The notes: generated by a model not told the origin, from the sequence alone. Positions 45,729 through 59,275 are shown, numbered from the stretch's first letter. The stretch is 61,468 bases of DNA from Mycoplasmopsis felifaucium ATCC 43428 (GCF_000687775.1 NZ_JHXS01000002.1:1-61468), one strand, 5' to 3'. A program made the numbers and translations.

Positions 45729-46286
45729 ATGAAATTAATAGTAGGGTTAGGGAACCCAGGTGAATCTTATAAATTTACTCGTCATAATGTAGGTTTTTTA
45801 GCAGTTGATAAAATTTGTCAAAAGAACAATATTACATTAAATAAAGAAAAATTTAACGGTGAGTTTGTTATTTGCGATGATGTAATAATTGCACGTCCAT
45901 TGACGTATATGAACAATTCCGGAGACTTTGTTTATGCTTTGGCTAATTTTTATAAAATTGATTCTTCAGATATTATCGTTATTTATGACGAAAAAGACTT
46001 TAAAATAGGCCAAGCGGCTATTAAAATTGGTGGAAGTAGCGGTGGACATAATGGAATTCAAAGTATAATGAATCATTTTAAAACAAATGATTTCAAAAGA
46101 TTGAGAGTTGGAATAGGAACTTCTAAAACTGTCCCATTAAGAAATTATGTTTTATCAAACTTCACTATTGATGAGTTTAAAATAATTGAACCAGTTCTTG
46201 AATTAGCTTCGGAAGCCGCTATGTCATTTGTTTTTAATGATATAAATACAGTTATGAACAATTTCAACGTTAATAGGAAGAAATAA
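45729..46286 (+). CDS. pth: Peptidyl-tRNA hydrolase
   Basis: Releases stalled peptides from peptidyl-tRNA; 185 residues, the usual length. Motifs: MKLIVGLGNPGESY, FTRHNVGF with the catalytic His, RPLTYMNNSGDFV, VIYDEKDF with the conserved Asp, GGSSGGHNGIQSI and RLRVGIG. A strong AAGGAG lies in the end of recD2. Its stop overlaps the tilS start by one base. pth is often near tilS and ftsH in Firmicutes, as here. Confidence 0.96.
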   Translation: MKLIVGLGNPGESYKFTRHNVGFLAVDKICQKNNITLNKEKFNGEFVICDDVIIARPLTYMNNSGDFVYALANFYKIDSSDIIVIYDEKDFKIGQAAIKIGGSSGGHNGIQSIMNHFKTNDFKRLRVGIGTSKTVPLRNYVLSNFTIDEFKIIEPVLELASEAAMSFVFNDINTVMNNFNVNRKK

Positions 46287-47149
46287 TGTATTTATTAGGT
46301 ATAAGTGGTGGACCTGACTCTATGTTCTTATTAGAATATATGAGCCGAAAATATCCAAAACAAATTATTGTTGCAACAGTAAATTATAATGTGCGTGAAA
46401 ATTCGGATTATGATTCTAATTTAGTAAAAGAGTATTGTAATAACAAAGATATTCCCTTTTATCTATTAGAAGTTCCTAAAAATACCTATAAAACAGGTAA
46501 TTTTGAAGAATGAGCTAGGAAAATAAGATTTGACTTTTTTAGAGAAAAATACGTTGAACACAATTGCGAATCATTGGTTTTAGCACATCACAAAGACGAT
46601 TTTATTGAAAGTGCAATTATGCAAAAAAGATCCGGGCGTAAAATGCTATACTACGGCATTAAAAGCCAAAATATAGTGGAAAACATGCACGTGTGAAGAC
46701 CTTTTGTAGACAAATTTTATAAAAGTGAAATTCTGGAATTTTTAAGAAACAATAATATTGAATATGCACTGGATTATACTAATGATGAGCCAATTTGCAC
46801 CAGAAATCAAATTCGTTTAGAATTAAAAAATAAAACTTTTTTGGAAAAAGAAACATTATTTCAAGAAATAAACAACGAGAATGATGAATTATATTTAAAG
46901 CAAGGCGAAATTGAACTGGAATTTTCTATTTGAAAACAAAACTCGTATGAACAAAAAATTTTTAATGATTTAAAATTTCAAAAAGAGCTTGTTTATAAGT
47001 TTATTCATCAAAATTATAATCATATAAATTTACGATCAAATAAAATCGAATCAATTATTAAGTTCATAACTTCCAAAAACAGAACAGCAAAATATTTGTT
47101 AAAAAACAATACCTATTTAATTAAAAAACATGGGAAATTACTCATTTAG
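46286..47149 (+). CDS. tilS: tRNA(Ile)-lysidine synthase
   Basis: Modifies C34 of the AUA-reading tRNA-Ile with lysine; ATP-dependent and essential in most bacteria. 287 residues: the N-terminal adenylation domain is complete, with the P-loop GISGGPDSMFLLEY, NYNVRENSDYDS, WARKIRFDFF and AHHKDDFIESAIMQ. The C-terminal domain of the longer form is absent or reduced, as in other mycoplasmas. It overlaps pth by one base and precedes ftsH, repeating the conserved tilS-ftsH order (hprT missing). Confidence 0.93.
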
Positions 47150-47176
47150 AGACCATATTTAATATTTATTTTAATT

Positions 47177-47182
47177 TATAAT
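47177..47182 (+). promoter_or_regulatory. Candidate -10 box of ftsH
   Basis: TATAAT 23 bases before ATG 47206. The leader contains AAAGGAG (47196-47202). Confidence 0.45.
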
Positions 47183-47205
47183 ATTAATAAATTGAAAGGA
47201 GAAAC

Positions 47206-49284
47206 ATGGATTTAAATCAAAAAAGAGCTAAAGCCATAAAAATTGTTGTTTGAACCATTATTGCATCAATTGCTTTAATTCTTCTTGCTGTATTTTTGTA
47301 TAACAAATTTAAGCCCGAGCCAAGAATTTATAATGTGCAAACACTTCTTAGTAATTTTGCTGAAGCGAATAAAAGTAAAACAGACAATACATACATAAAA
47401 AACATTCATATTAATACTTACTATGGTATTGTTCAATACATTTTTGTAAATAATGGAAAAGCAACACCTGTTACGTTAAGTGTGTCTGCTAATACTATTA
47501 GAAGCTTAACAACAGAGATTCAACAAGCAGGCTGAAATACTGTAGGTTTTGACTTGGCTGGAACTAAGTTTGAATGAGGAGCATTATTTGCAGGTTCATG
47601 ACAAACAAATGCAGGTACAGTTACACCAGGATTAGTTGAAGAACAGTTAAATGTAATTAATTTTGTAGAACAAAAAACATCAATTTGGTCTCAATTATTC
47701 TTTGCTATTTTACCTACATTAATACTATTTTTATTAATGTGATGATTATATCGTGGCATGATGAAAAGAAGTATGAATATGATGACTGGCGGAGAACTTG
47801 GTGAAGGAAAAAACCCTGCTCAAAAGATTAAAAGTGACAAAACTTTTAAAGATATAGCTGGAAATAAAGAAGCAATTGAAGAAATAAGTGAAATTGTTGA
47901 TTATCTTAAAAATCCTAAGAAATATGAACTTGCTGGTGCAAGAATGCCACACGGTATTTTATTAGGTGGTCCTCCAGGCACTGGTAAAACATTATTAGCA
48001 AAAGCTACAGCGGGTGAAGCTAATGTTCCTTTCTACTTTATTTCAGCATCAAACTTTGTAGAAATGTATGTTGGTCTCGGAGCAAAAAGAGTTAGAACAG
48101 TTGTTGAAGAAGCTCGTAAAAATGCCCCAGCAATCATTTTTATAGATGAATTGGACGCAATAGGTAGAACTCGTGGATCAGGTATTGGTGGCGGTCATGA
48201 TGAGCGTGAGCAAACATTAAACCAATTACTTGTTGAGATGGATGGTATGAAAGAGAATAATGGTTTATTATTCTTTGCTGCAACAAACCGTACTGACGTT
48301 TTAGATCCTGCATTGACTCGTCCAGGACGTTTCGATAGATCAATTACAGTTGGTCTTCCTGATGCTAAAGAACGTCAAGAAATTCTTGAATTGCATGCTA
48401 AAGGTAAAAGATTATCTCCAGAAGTATTATTATCACAAGTAGCAAAAAGAACTCCAGGATATTCTGGTGCACAACTTGAAAATGTGATTAATGAAGCTAG
48501 CTTATTAGCAGTTAGAAGAAACTCAGACATTATCGAAAGAGAAGATATTGACGAAGCTATAGATAGAGTTATGGCTGGTCCCGCTAAGAAGAATAGAGTA
48601 ATTACTAAAGAAGAGTTAACAATGGTTGCTTACCATGAAGCAGGACACGCTGTAGTCGGTATAAAAATGCCAGGAGCTAATAAAGTTCAAAAAATTACAA
48701 TAATTCCTCGTGGTCAAGCTGGTGGTTATAATTTAATGACACCTGAGCAAGAAAAATACAATTTAACTAGAAAAGAATTAATTGCTATTATTACAAGCTA
48801 TATGGGTGGTAGAGTGGCTGAAGAAATTATTTATGGTAAAGAAAATGTTTCAACTGGTGCGTCTGATGATTTCCAAAAAGCAACTAAACTAGCTAGAAAA
48901 ATGGTTACTGAATGAGGTATGTCTTCTTTAGGCCCTGTTCAATACGAACAAGATGAAGGATCGCCATTCTTAGGTAGAGACTACTTAAAATCAACACAAG
49001 TTTCTGCCCAAATCGCCCATGAAATAGACATAGAAGTTAGAAAAATAATTATGGAAGCTGAATTACAAGCAACCAAACTTATTAATGAAAATAAAGAACT
49101 ACATGAGTTAATTAAATCTGCATTATTAGAAAAAGAAACTATTGTTGCCGAAGAAATTGAATACATAGCAACCAATATGAAATTACCTCCAGAGAAAGAA
49201 CACAAGCCAATCGAAAAAGTTATGATTGACTTGGATTCACTTTTAGACGAAGATGATGCAGAACATATTAAACCAACCGAATAA
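47206..49284 (+). CDS. ftsH: ATP-dependent zinc metalloprotease FtsH
   Basis: Membrane-anchored AAA+ protease that degrades membrane and regulatory proteins; 692 residues. Two N-terminal helices (about 12-32 and 165-182) flank an extracellular domain. The AAA domain has Walker A GPPGTGKT (255-262), the pore motif FVEMYVG, Walker [12 protein letters not shown] and the second region of homology ending RPGRFDR. The protease domain has HEAGH (near 480) as zinc site, and the third ligand is probably the Asp in [10 protein letters not shown]. The C-terminus is acidic and Lys-rich. A terminator follows the stop by 5 bases. Confidence 0.97.
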
Positions 49285-49289
49285 TACCT

Positions 49290-49316
49290 AATAACCCTCT
49301 AGGGTTATTTTGTTTT
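49290..49316 (+). terminator. Intrinsic terminator after ftsH
   Basis: AATAACCCT pairs with AGGGTTATT (49290-49298 with 49301-49309), followed by TTGTTTTTT. Confidence 0.83.
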
Positions 49317-49357
49317 TTCATAAAATGTAGCTAAATTATTATTAATAAATATTAATA

Positions 49358-49363
49358 TATAAT
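49358..49363 (+). promoter_or_regulatory. Candidate -10 box of the FtsX-like permease operon
   Basis: TATAAT 27 bases before ATG 49391, with AAGGAAA in the leader. Confidence 0.4.
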
Positions 49364-49390
49364 TTAATATATTTATTTTAAGGAAATGAT

Positions 49391-52300
49391 ATGTGGAGAT
49401 TATTTAAAGAAGTTTTCAAATCTTTAGCCAAAAATAAAGTTATGGTTATAGGTTTAGCTATATTAATTTTTCTAACTTCGGCAGTGTTTACTTTATTATC
49501 TGCTTTAAGATCAACAATCGTAACTGGGTTTAATAATTATAAGCAAGTATCTAAGATGCACGACATTGTTGTGGATTTAAACTTACCTACGCAAGGTTCA
49601 GCCTATAATCAAGGTTATTTTGTTAATGGTCAAGTAATCGGCAAAGATGGTGTAGAAAAATATACTCCGATTGAGTATTATGTTAAGAATCCAACTGATG
49701 AATATAAACCAATTTCTAAAAATATCCTTTATTTACCTTCTAACGAATATATTTCTTTAGATAATTTTAGATATCAAAACGGTCAAGAATTAATAAATAA
49801 TTCATCAGAAAAATTTATTAAAAAGTCTGATTTAGAAGTGTTTTATTCAATTTATAAAGCGAACAATAATAATAGTTTAGTGGAGTTTAATTTAGGCGAA
49901 AATGAAAATGATTTAATTAATGCTTCATTTCAATTTTTGGCTAATGAGAGAAATTTTCAAATTTATGACTCGAAATTTCAAAAAATCTTATCTCCTTTAA
50001 CAGTTTGAAATAACACAATTTTATCATTTGATAAACAGTATTCTGTAGGCGATTTAATGGTTGTTAAAAGTGGTATTGATGGTGCTGATTCTGTATTAGC
50101 TGAACAAGTTGTTCCGTTATTCATAAACCTAAAAACACAACAAATTACAATTGATTACAGCAAAGGAAACTTATGGATAGACCAAGGAATTGGTTATTTA
50201 ATACCTGCTGAAATTTGACTAAAAGCGTTTCAATTTAGTCCTTTTGGCGATAATAAATTTGTATTTAAACAGTCGAATACTAGTGAAAATTTATCTAAAT
50301 TTATAGTTTATCCTGAAGATAATTTTGTAACATTAAACGAAAATTTAAAAATAAAACAACAATGAATTTTGAGTGATTTTTACGATAAGAACCTTAAAAC
50401 AGCTGAAAAAGTAAAATTAACTATACAGCCAAATAATCAAATTTTAATTAATAGAAACTTATTAGCTAGAAACAGAAGTGAAACAACATTCCAAAGGTGA
50501 AATTACCATACTACTTATATAGGTGATTCAAAGTCTATGTGATCAGGTGCATTTGCCACATTTATGAACGAGTTGCAAGATAGTGCTAATGATCCTAGCA
50601 AACCAGATCACGATAGAGCATTAAAAACTTGAAATAATTTACAAAATTTTTCATATTGAAGAAAATATAAAACTACAACAATAACAAAATACATAGACAA
50701 CTTGGAAACAACATCAAATGTTTTGGTCTCAATTGATGAAAAAGATTTAAGTGTAAAACTTTTTACTTCTAAAGCTGAAAATAGAACTAATTACCCAAGT
50801 GGTGAAATTTATAATTTACCTGAAGCTGATGCATTATCGATTAAAAATATTGATTCGTACATTCAATCATTAGGGCTAACACAAGCTCAACAGTTAGAAA
50901 TTTTAAACAATGCTAATATTAAAAATGATAAATACAACATAATTAAGCTAAACGCTTACGATGTTACAAAAAATATAATCATTTCAAAAGTTAAAGATTT
51001 AGTTCAAGAAGACAATATTGGCTTAAGAAAAACCATTACTGTTGATGCTATTAATGAAAAAACTAAAAAGCAAAATGTGTTTCACTTTATAAACACAGGT
51101 GATGAAAATAATATAGTTGACGGTGTTAAGTTGAATGTTGGAAAATTGTACAATGAACAAAAACAATCATCTCCGCTTAACAAATTAACTGATAATTCTA
51201 ACAATTCAATTTATAATCAAAATCAAATTCCTCCTACTATAGCCTCAATGTTAATTCAATCGATAGGAAGAAATTTATATCCAAACCCTAACTACATACA
51301 ACCTGTTTATGTTTTTGATAATGTTTATAAAATCAACGTTGAAAATGGTTCTGCAGAAAAAAATCAAGCTAAAATTGTTTTATTAAATCATTATTTTGTT
51401 AAAGATGGAAAACAAAAGAGTGAATCAGAATTAGAAAGCGACTATAAGTCTCTGAATCTTGGTTTAATGTTTTATGAAAACAACTATAAATTAGTATCAT
51501 TAGTTGATTATAACGGTTCATTAGTTTGACAAACCAATTCCATTGCATCTAAAGAAGATTATTTTGATAAAGGAATTCTTACAAGATTTTTAGAAAAAAA
51601 TAATTTAACAATTGCTACTCATTATATCAGAACAGATGGATCAGGTTGAGTTGCAAAAGACCCTCAGTTATCAAATATCAATTATGTACCACTTGAATTT
51701 TTATCTCCAAAAGCAGACTTAATTAATGAAATCTTAAAATATGGTAAAGTTGATTATTTAGCTGAATCAATTGAAAAATATATTTTAAATTCAGACTTAG
51801 TTAAAGATAGCTTTATTAGCCCTGATCAAGTAATTTATTTAGCGAATGCTTTAAAAGTAGCATTAAATAACAATAATTTTGCTAATGTATTCTCGTCAAG
51901 CAAAATAAACGCAAATATCTTATCTAAATTAATTTTTGATTTACTCTATGAATTAACACATAATGATTCTGGTGATGTTTTTGAAAGTATTTTAATAAGT
52001 ATATTTGAAAGAGTAAAAGCTAAAATAGTTTCTTCAGGTACAACATTAGAATCGCAAAAAGAATATTTAGCTTCAGAAGTTAATAATATTTTTGGATTTA
52101 TTAAAAGTTTAAGCAACATTGATCTTTCTAAATATGTTAGTGCTTCAGATTTAGTTAATTTATCAATAAACCCGATTGCATTTATTGATGCAATTGAAAA
52201 TATTATTATTTCAATTGACTATAGAAAATTTAGTGATTTAGCCAGAAATTGATATAACAAATCAGCTGGCAAATTAGAATTTTATGAAAATGATCAGTAC

Positions 52301-55300
52301 ATTAATAGACTTTCGACAGGGAGCATAATTAATTGATTATTTCAATCAATTGACCAATCTACCCTTAAAACAGGCTTAAAACAATTAATTCAAAATATTG
52401 ATTTTGATAAACAATTAGATCTATCAACACATAATGGCTTACTTGTAAAAATAATTGATGTGCTCGTTCCTTGGCTTACTAATGATTTAAATAATATATT
52501 AAATAAAATTAAAGTTAATGGCAATTATGATACCTTCAAGGAAGGTCTTACTAATATAATTCAAAATATTGATTTTAATATAATTGCATCATATATTAAC
52601 CAACATATTTCCAAGGAATATATTAAATACGAAAAAAGTGTTTTTGATCTAGAAACTAATAAAAATAAAGTTTTAACCGAAAAAATATCTATTGAAGTTT
52701 TAAAACCTTCAGATGGTATGATGGCTTTAATGTATGGATTATTTTATAACCCTGGCACAAACAAAGAGTTCAAAAATAATTTAGTTAAAATGCTTAACTT
52801 ATCTTCAAAAGTGATTGAAAAAACAATTACACTTAACGGTAATGAAACAACTATAATAATTCCAGCAAACGATGATGAAAAATTAGGATTATTTGATTTT
52901 CTTGATATTTTTCAAAATTCGCTTAAAACTGCTGCATCAACAGGTTTTGTTAACTTTGATATTGAACAAGACGTAAAACAGTTAGAAGAAATTGTTGCGA
53001 AGCTTGCTGGTTTTAAAGAAGACAAATTAAATTATCTTATTCTTGACGCTTACCAATTAGATTTATTAAAGAAATATAATTTAATAAATTCTAAAACTTG
53101 AACAGACCTATCAAACAGCGTTAAAGGTATTAAATTTATTATTGATCAATCTAAAGGGGCAACTAATAAATTAATTCCAGACACAGAAAAAACAGCGACC
53201 GATTATTTACTTGATCTTTATGATTTTGATGCCGGTAATACAGCTTGAAAACTTATAAAAAATGTTCTATCATCAGCATCATCAATAAATATTTCTAATG
53301 AGTATGCTTTAGGTGCACAAGCGTTTAGTTTGTATAATCCTTGAATTAATTTGGCAAACAATGGAGATTCGTTAACTAAAAATGAAACTGTTGAAATGCT
53401 TAATAATTTATTCAATCTAGCTATAGATCCTGAAGTTGAAACCATTTTGAATAAGCTAAGTACTGGTGAAAATATTCCGTTTGCTACTTCTACAGGTTTT
53501 GGATTAATTAATGGAATTAATAATCCAGAATTAATTAATATATTTGATGTAGATAGTCAAAATAATTTTATTAATAACGCTGTAAAAAATACTTTTAATA
53601 CAAAAGAAAACGTTAAAAAAATAATTCTTAAGAATAAGATAGCAATCACAAAATTACTTGGCTTAATAGCCACAAGCAAAAAATATTCAAGCAATTCACA
53701 ATATGAAAAAGGTATTTACTACCACGTAATACATAATTTTATAAACAATGTTATTTCTAATGACTTATTTTGAAATTCGAGAGAAATCATTGCTAGCGTA
53801 GTAAAAAGATTTAATATACCATTTTCAATTGATTTATTTGGAATCTCAGAAATAATAATTAATCCTGTTTTACGCACGGCTTTTCCACAAGTCTTAATGT
53901 CTTATGTAGTAAGTGAAAAAGATGCACTTGGAAAAGAAAATGGGAACCTAGCAAATATTATTTATAACAAGATTGGAAATTTTGAGGAAATTATTAGAGT
54001 TCACGAAACGAGTCTTAAAAACGTATTTAAAAATCTTTGAAGTAATAACGACACTTCAAAAGTTCCACTTGATTTCAGCGAGGAAAATACTCTCGTTTTA
54101 GATGGAGCGAAAATCTGAACTTTATTTACAAATAATAAAACAAATAAAAAAATCTTCGGCTTAGATATAGTTAACCTAATTAATGATGTAATAGGATCGA
54201 TCGTTGAACCTAAAGAAATGAAAGATATAGTGTTTAATAATGCACAAAGTTATATTGCAAAAGTTAATTATGCTTATCTAGCACAAAACAATAAATCTAT
54301 TTACGACGGTGAGCTTCCAAACGATAATATTGCAATTGAAAGTCTTATCAATAAACTTGATGATAAATATTTATTAGATGTTAACGGTATTAAATTTATT
54401 ATAGTTGGCGAAGATACGACAATTGATTATATTTACCCTGTTATTGATGAAAATAATTTACAAGTTAATACATCAAATCAAGCCTTAGTTTATGTTAATG
54501 ATTCAGGTTTTTCTAGAATTGTTGCTGCATATCAAGGTAATGTCGTTAAGAAAAGTTTATTAGTTAAAAACGGTTCAAAATTTTCAAATAAAAAACTGCA
54601 AAATGAAATTATAAAAATTGTTGACAGTTCCATAAGTGATAGCAATAAATTGCAAAGAGTGTTCATTTTTGACGAAATGGATCCAGTTAACCCAGAACGA
54701 GCAATTAGAATTACTACGATACAAGGCATTATCAATACTGTTTCAGTTTCAACTATTACTTTAATGACGATTTTTATTATTTTAGTTAGTGTTTCAATTA
54801 TTTTCATTATTAAAAGATATATAGCAAATAAAGCTAAAGTTTTAGGGATTTTAGTTGCCCAAGGATATAGACCAGTTGAGATTGCTTTATCTATGACTGT
54901 TTTTGCAATGGTAACTGCAATTATAGGTGGAGTGCTCGGATATACAATTGGAAATAGAGCACAGCTGTACTTACAGAACATATTTTCATCTTATTGGACG
55001 CTTCCTAAGGTTGCTGTTCCATTTGACTTTACGTCCTTATTTATGACTGTTTTGGTTCCATTTATAGCAATGAGTTTGCTCATTATTGTTGTTTCATTAA
55101 TTGAACTAAAACGAAAACCAAATGAATTGATAACTGAGTCGTTTTCAATTCCAACTGGAAAAGCTTATTCTAAGTTATCTAAACTTCATAAAAAGTCAAA
55201 TATCAAAAACAAGTTCTCTTTTGCTCTAAGATATACTGGATTTTGAAAATTAATGTCATTTAGTGCTAGTGTGTTATTGACATCTGTTGCCACTATGTTC

Positions 55301-57415
55301 GGTGTTGCAAATATTAAAACATTTTCAAATACTATAAATAAAACATATCAAAACAGAAATTACAAATTTAAGATTGATTTAGAAAGTCCAACATCTGAAG
55401 GCGGATATTACAGTCTATATAGTGTTGATAATCTAAATAATCTTATTTATACGCCTATTGGTGACTTATCTGAAGGTAATAGAGAATCGGCCGACTACTT
55501 TAAGCCAGGTTATTCAAATATTATTAATGCAAATAATCTAAATGGATATCCAGAACCTAATTCTCCGCATGTATTAACTCAATTTTCCGTAAATGTTGCT
55601 GTAGATGCTGGAGTTTCTGCTGATCCTTGGTTGGTTGCTTATAATGGTATGCCAGATAGTCAAAAAACAAAAATTGATAAGTTAAGAGATCAAGTTGGCT
55701 ATGAACTTGAATGAAGTCAAAACCTAAATGATGATGGTGCCTATAAAACAGATGGATTCTTACTAAAAGTTGATGCAAATGGTGTAATGTCATATGAAAA
55801 TAAAGAAGGGCAAAAATCTTCATTCTTTAAATACTATAAATCACCATATGATAAACAAGGCAGTTTCAAATATGCTCTTTGAGATTCACAAAATAATGAA
55901 TATGTTATGACTGCAATTAAAACAGGAACTGAAGTAAGAAACCTTTATAGACAATTTATTGTTGATGGATACAGGAAAATTAATTTTGTTGTTAAGAGCC
56001 ATGAAACAGCAATTTTAAACAAAGAACCAATTGTAAATCCAATCCAAAATTGGACAGAGAATACAAATGCTTCAAATTACTGATTAGAAGATAAATCTAG
56101 GTTAGATCAACCTTGAGTTAATGATTATTTCATTAGTTTTGGCGGTGTATTATATAACCCTAAATATGACCAAACTTATACATATTTAAGTGCTACTAGA
56201 TCTAGTGAAAACTTCAAAATTTATGGTTATCAAAAACCTATAAATCCTGACAAAGCATTCGTTAAATTAATTGACGAAAACGGCATAGATTTATATGACA
56301 AGCTATATAGCTATAATTCAAATAATTCTGGATATTATCCTCTTGTAATTAATGAAGTATCTAGAAAGAAATATAACTGAGAAGTAGGAACTAAAATAAC
56401 ATTTGATATTAACAATAGAGTTGATAGATATAAGCAAAATATTAAAGAAAAAATTTATGCTAATGACCCTGCATATTTAAGCGAGTTGAAAGAACAATTT
56501 AATAAAAATAAACATGTAATGTTTGAAGTTATTGGTATAAATCCTACATTCATAAATAATGAATTAATTACAACTAAAACTGCTGCTGACAAAATCATTG
56601 GTTTTGACGAAGCAAACTTATTTAATGGCATTATTACTCAAAAAGACGCTCCGGCACAAGTAACGGATTCTACTTCTTTATATTCAATTAGTGGTTACTG
56701 ATCTGGATATGATGGATTTGATTTAAGTACTTTAGATAAAGGCACAATTGAAAAAATGTTTGATGAAATATTTGATGTTAGAACAGGTGTTTTGGCAGTA
56801 CAAACTAAATTAACTCCTGATGAAATTGCTAAATTTATTGATCCGAATGTTTCTAATTATTCTGATGAATTTTATAAAGCTGCAAAATTAGCAGCTAAAG
56901 ATCATATAACGAACTTTAGTAATATTTATAATAATAAATTATATGTAGCATTAGGAACCTCTATTGATTCTAAAGATATTGAAGTAGGATTCACCAAACA
57001 AATTGGTAATACGGTTGAGAAATTAAGTTTATCAGTTATTATTGTTTGTTTTGCTATATCGCTTATTATTCTTGTGATTATGGCCACAATTATGATTAGT
57101 GAAAACGAGAAAAATATAGCCATTTGATCTATTCTAGGCTATACAACTAAAGAAAAAATTAAAATGTTCTTTGGAACCTTTATTCCATTCTTATTACTGG
57201 CATTAATTGTGGCTATTCCAATTGTTATGCTTATGATTTATTCATTCAACTTCTTCTTGATTTCAACATCAGCAATTGCATTATCTTTATCATTAAGTTG
57301 ATGACATATTTTAGTTACAACAATATTAATGTTTAGTATTTTTGGAATAACGTCTATTGCTGTTTGAAATAGTATCAGTAAAATGAAACCTGTAGACTTA
57401 TTAAAAGGGAAATAA
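49391..57415 (+). CDS. Giant FtsX/MacB-type ABC transporter permease
   Basis: One frame of 2674 residues when TGA is Trp. Residues 16-38 form a membrane helix after a short basic start, followed by a very large extracellular region (about 40-1775) rich in Asn, Lys, Ile and Ser. The first FtsX core lies at about 1780-1925 with three to four helices and the hallmark RYIANKAKVLGILVAQGY between helices 1 and 2. Another helix near 1955 starts a second extracellular region (about 1985-2540), and a second FtsX core fills 2541-2674 with NEKNIAIWSILGYTTKEKI. The ABC ATPase gene follows after one base. MacB-like permeases do not move substrate through the core but transmit force across the membrane. 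The cargo is unknown; lipoprotein or surface-protein handling is possible. Confidence 0.85.
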
Positions 57416-57416
57416 T

Positions 57417-58391
57417 ATGAAAGACAAAAAACCTCGTAAAAAACAAATAAATACTGAAAAAGAAATAGAGCAAATTATTCAAGAACAAGCTCATACTTTA
57501 GAACTTGACCGTAAGGTTAAAATTTCTAAGCAAAATGTTTTTGATATCCTTGACGCACAAAGCGCAAAAAAGAATATTATTGTTCCTAAACCAGTTGCAA
57601 AACTGCTCACTAAAATTAATAAAAATAAAAGAAAAAAAGATGAAAATTATAACCTAAAAAATGAAGGCGAAAAAATCATTGAAGTTAAAAACGTAAGTAA
57701 GTATTACGTTAGTGATAACGTTGTAACTCGTGTACTTAAAAACGTAAGTATGGACGTAAAAAAAGGTGAACTATTACTTATTTTAGGTGTTTCGGGTGGC
57801 GGTAAAAGTACGTTATTAAATCTAATTAGCGGGCTTGATAGACCTTCAAAAGGTGATGTTATTGTTTGTGATGAAAATCTGCCTTACATGTCAAATAATA
57901 AGTTAACTATTTTTAGAAGAAAACACGTTAGTTTTATTTTCCAAAATTACAACTTATTAGCAAATCTAAATGCTTATGATAATGTTGAAACCGGTGCTTA
58001 TTTGCAAACCGATCCTGCTAAAAAAGTTGATATTGTTCAATTATTTAAACGATTTGAAATGGAAGAAGAAATGTATAAATTTCCTTCTCAAATGTCAGGT
58101 GGTCAACAACAAAGAGTTTCAATAATGAGAGCTTTATCTAAGAATTCTGAAATAATTTTTGCTGATGAACCAACTGGAGCACTTGACGAAAGCACTACTA
58201 AAATTGTCTTAAAACTGCTTTACGAAATTAACAAAGAAACAGGATCAACCATTGTTATGGTTTCGCATAACCCAGTAATGGCAGCTATGGCTGATAGAGT
58301 TGTTCACGTTGTTGAAGGCAGAATAGACAGAGTTCAAGTTAATGAAAAACCTATTCATCCTGACGATATTAATTTGTTCCACGAAAAATAA
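57417..58391 (+). CDS. ABC transporter ATP-binding protein, MacB/LolD type
   Basis: 324 residues. An N-terminal basic extension of about 85 residues, unusual for this family, precedes the ABC domain. Motifs: IEVKNVSKYYVSDNVVTRVL, Walker A GVSGGGKST (about 125-133), Q-loop FIFQNYNLL, signature MSGGQQQRVSI, Walker B IIFADEPTGALDE and switch VSHN. The LLANLNAYDNVE segment and the ADEPTGALD string are typical of MacB/LolD/FtsE ATPases. It starts one base after the giant permease and ends at a terminator, so the two form one transporter. The extension may contact the permease. Confidence 0.92.
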   Translation: MKDKKPRKKQINTEKEIEQIIQEQAHTLELDRKVKISKQNVFDILDAQSAKKNIIVPKPVAKLLTKINKNKRKKDENYNLKNEGEKIIEVKNVSKYYVSDNVVTRVLKNVSMDVKKGELLLILGVSGGGKSTLLNLISGLDRPSKGDVIVCDENLPYMSNNKLTIFRRKHVSFIFQNYNLLANLNAYDNVETGAYLQTDPAKKVDIVQLFKRFEMEEEMYKFPSQMSGGQQQRVSIMRALSKNSEIIFADEPTGALDESTTKIVLKLLYEINKETGSTIVMVSHNPVMAAMADRVVHVVEGRIDRVQVNEKPIHPDDINLFHEK

Positions 58392-58420
58392 AAAATCCCT
58401 TATCTAATTGAGGGATTTTT
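58391..58420. terminator. Bidirectional terminator
   Basis: AAAAATCCCT (58391-58400) pairs with AGGGATTTTT (58411-58420) around a 10-base loop. A and T runs on each side allow termination of both the ABC operon and the convergent HAD gene. Confidence 0.83.
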
Positions 58421-58429
58421 CTTATACTG

Positions 58430-59269
58430 CTATAAATCAGTTTTATTATCTAAAAAGTAATATTCAATAGTTTTACCTAAACCAGCATTTTTATTTTTAA
58501 AAGGCGAAATACAATCAGCGATCATTTTTAAAGTTTTACAAGAATTATTCATAGCAATTAATGTACCAATATGACCCGAACAAGTTGCATCATTTAATGT
58601 GTCACCAATATGCACACAATCTGCAGGATCAATTCCTTTCGCTTTAGCATATCTAATTTCTGATTCTCCTTTTGAACACCCCTTAGGAGTGATTTCTAAA
58701 ACAGAATCAAATTTTCCAGTATAAGCTATTTCACAGATGTTTCTGTATTTTTCTTTTAATACATTGGCGAACTGATTTAATCTTTCTTTTAGAGGATGTC
58801 AAAGCACCATTTTATTAACTGTAAAGTTATTCTTGAAGTCTTTATATCTTTTGGCTTGACCTCTTGTTCATTTTAAACCTATTGATAAAAGTCAGCTAGA
58901 TGTAAATGAATAATTTTTAGTGTCAGAATTGAAAATCACACTAATTTTATATTTTTCAATTTCTTGGAATATTTTATCAATAACATCTTTTTCAAAGGAC
59001 TTTTCAAAAATTTTAACACCATTTTGATAGATAGTCGTGCCATTTCATCCTATAAAGTTGTCAGTACATCTTAAAGGATCTAAAAAGACATTTGTTGCTT
59101 TAATAGGTGGTCTGCCAGTTGATACAACAACCTCAATACCTTGTTCTCTTGCTTTTTCAATATATTTAATATTTTCAAGACTTATTCTTTTATGACCTTT
59201 TATTTTTAAATCAATTGCGGTTCCATCAAGATCAATAAAAATTATTTTTGGTTTTTTAAGTTTAGACAT
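58430..59269 (-). CDS. HAD-superfamily (Cof/IIB type) phosphatase
   Basis: 279 residues, cytoplasmic, Mg-dependent sugar-phosphate or nucleotide phosphatase type. HAD motifs: I, IFIDLDGTA with the nucleophile Asp; II, VVVSTGRPP; III, the Lys in PKGCSKGESEIRYA; IV, HIGDTLNDATCS. A cap domain lies between motifs II and III. Multiple Cof-like genes with undefined substrates are usual in mycoplasmas. The start is supported by TATAAT exactly 6 bases upstream, with no ribosome site, so the message is probably leaderless. It has its own promoter and shares a terminator with the ABC operon. Confidence 0.88.
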
Positions 59270-59275
59270 AGTTTA

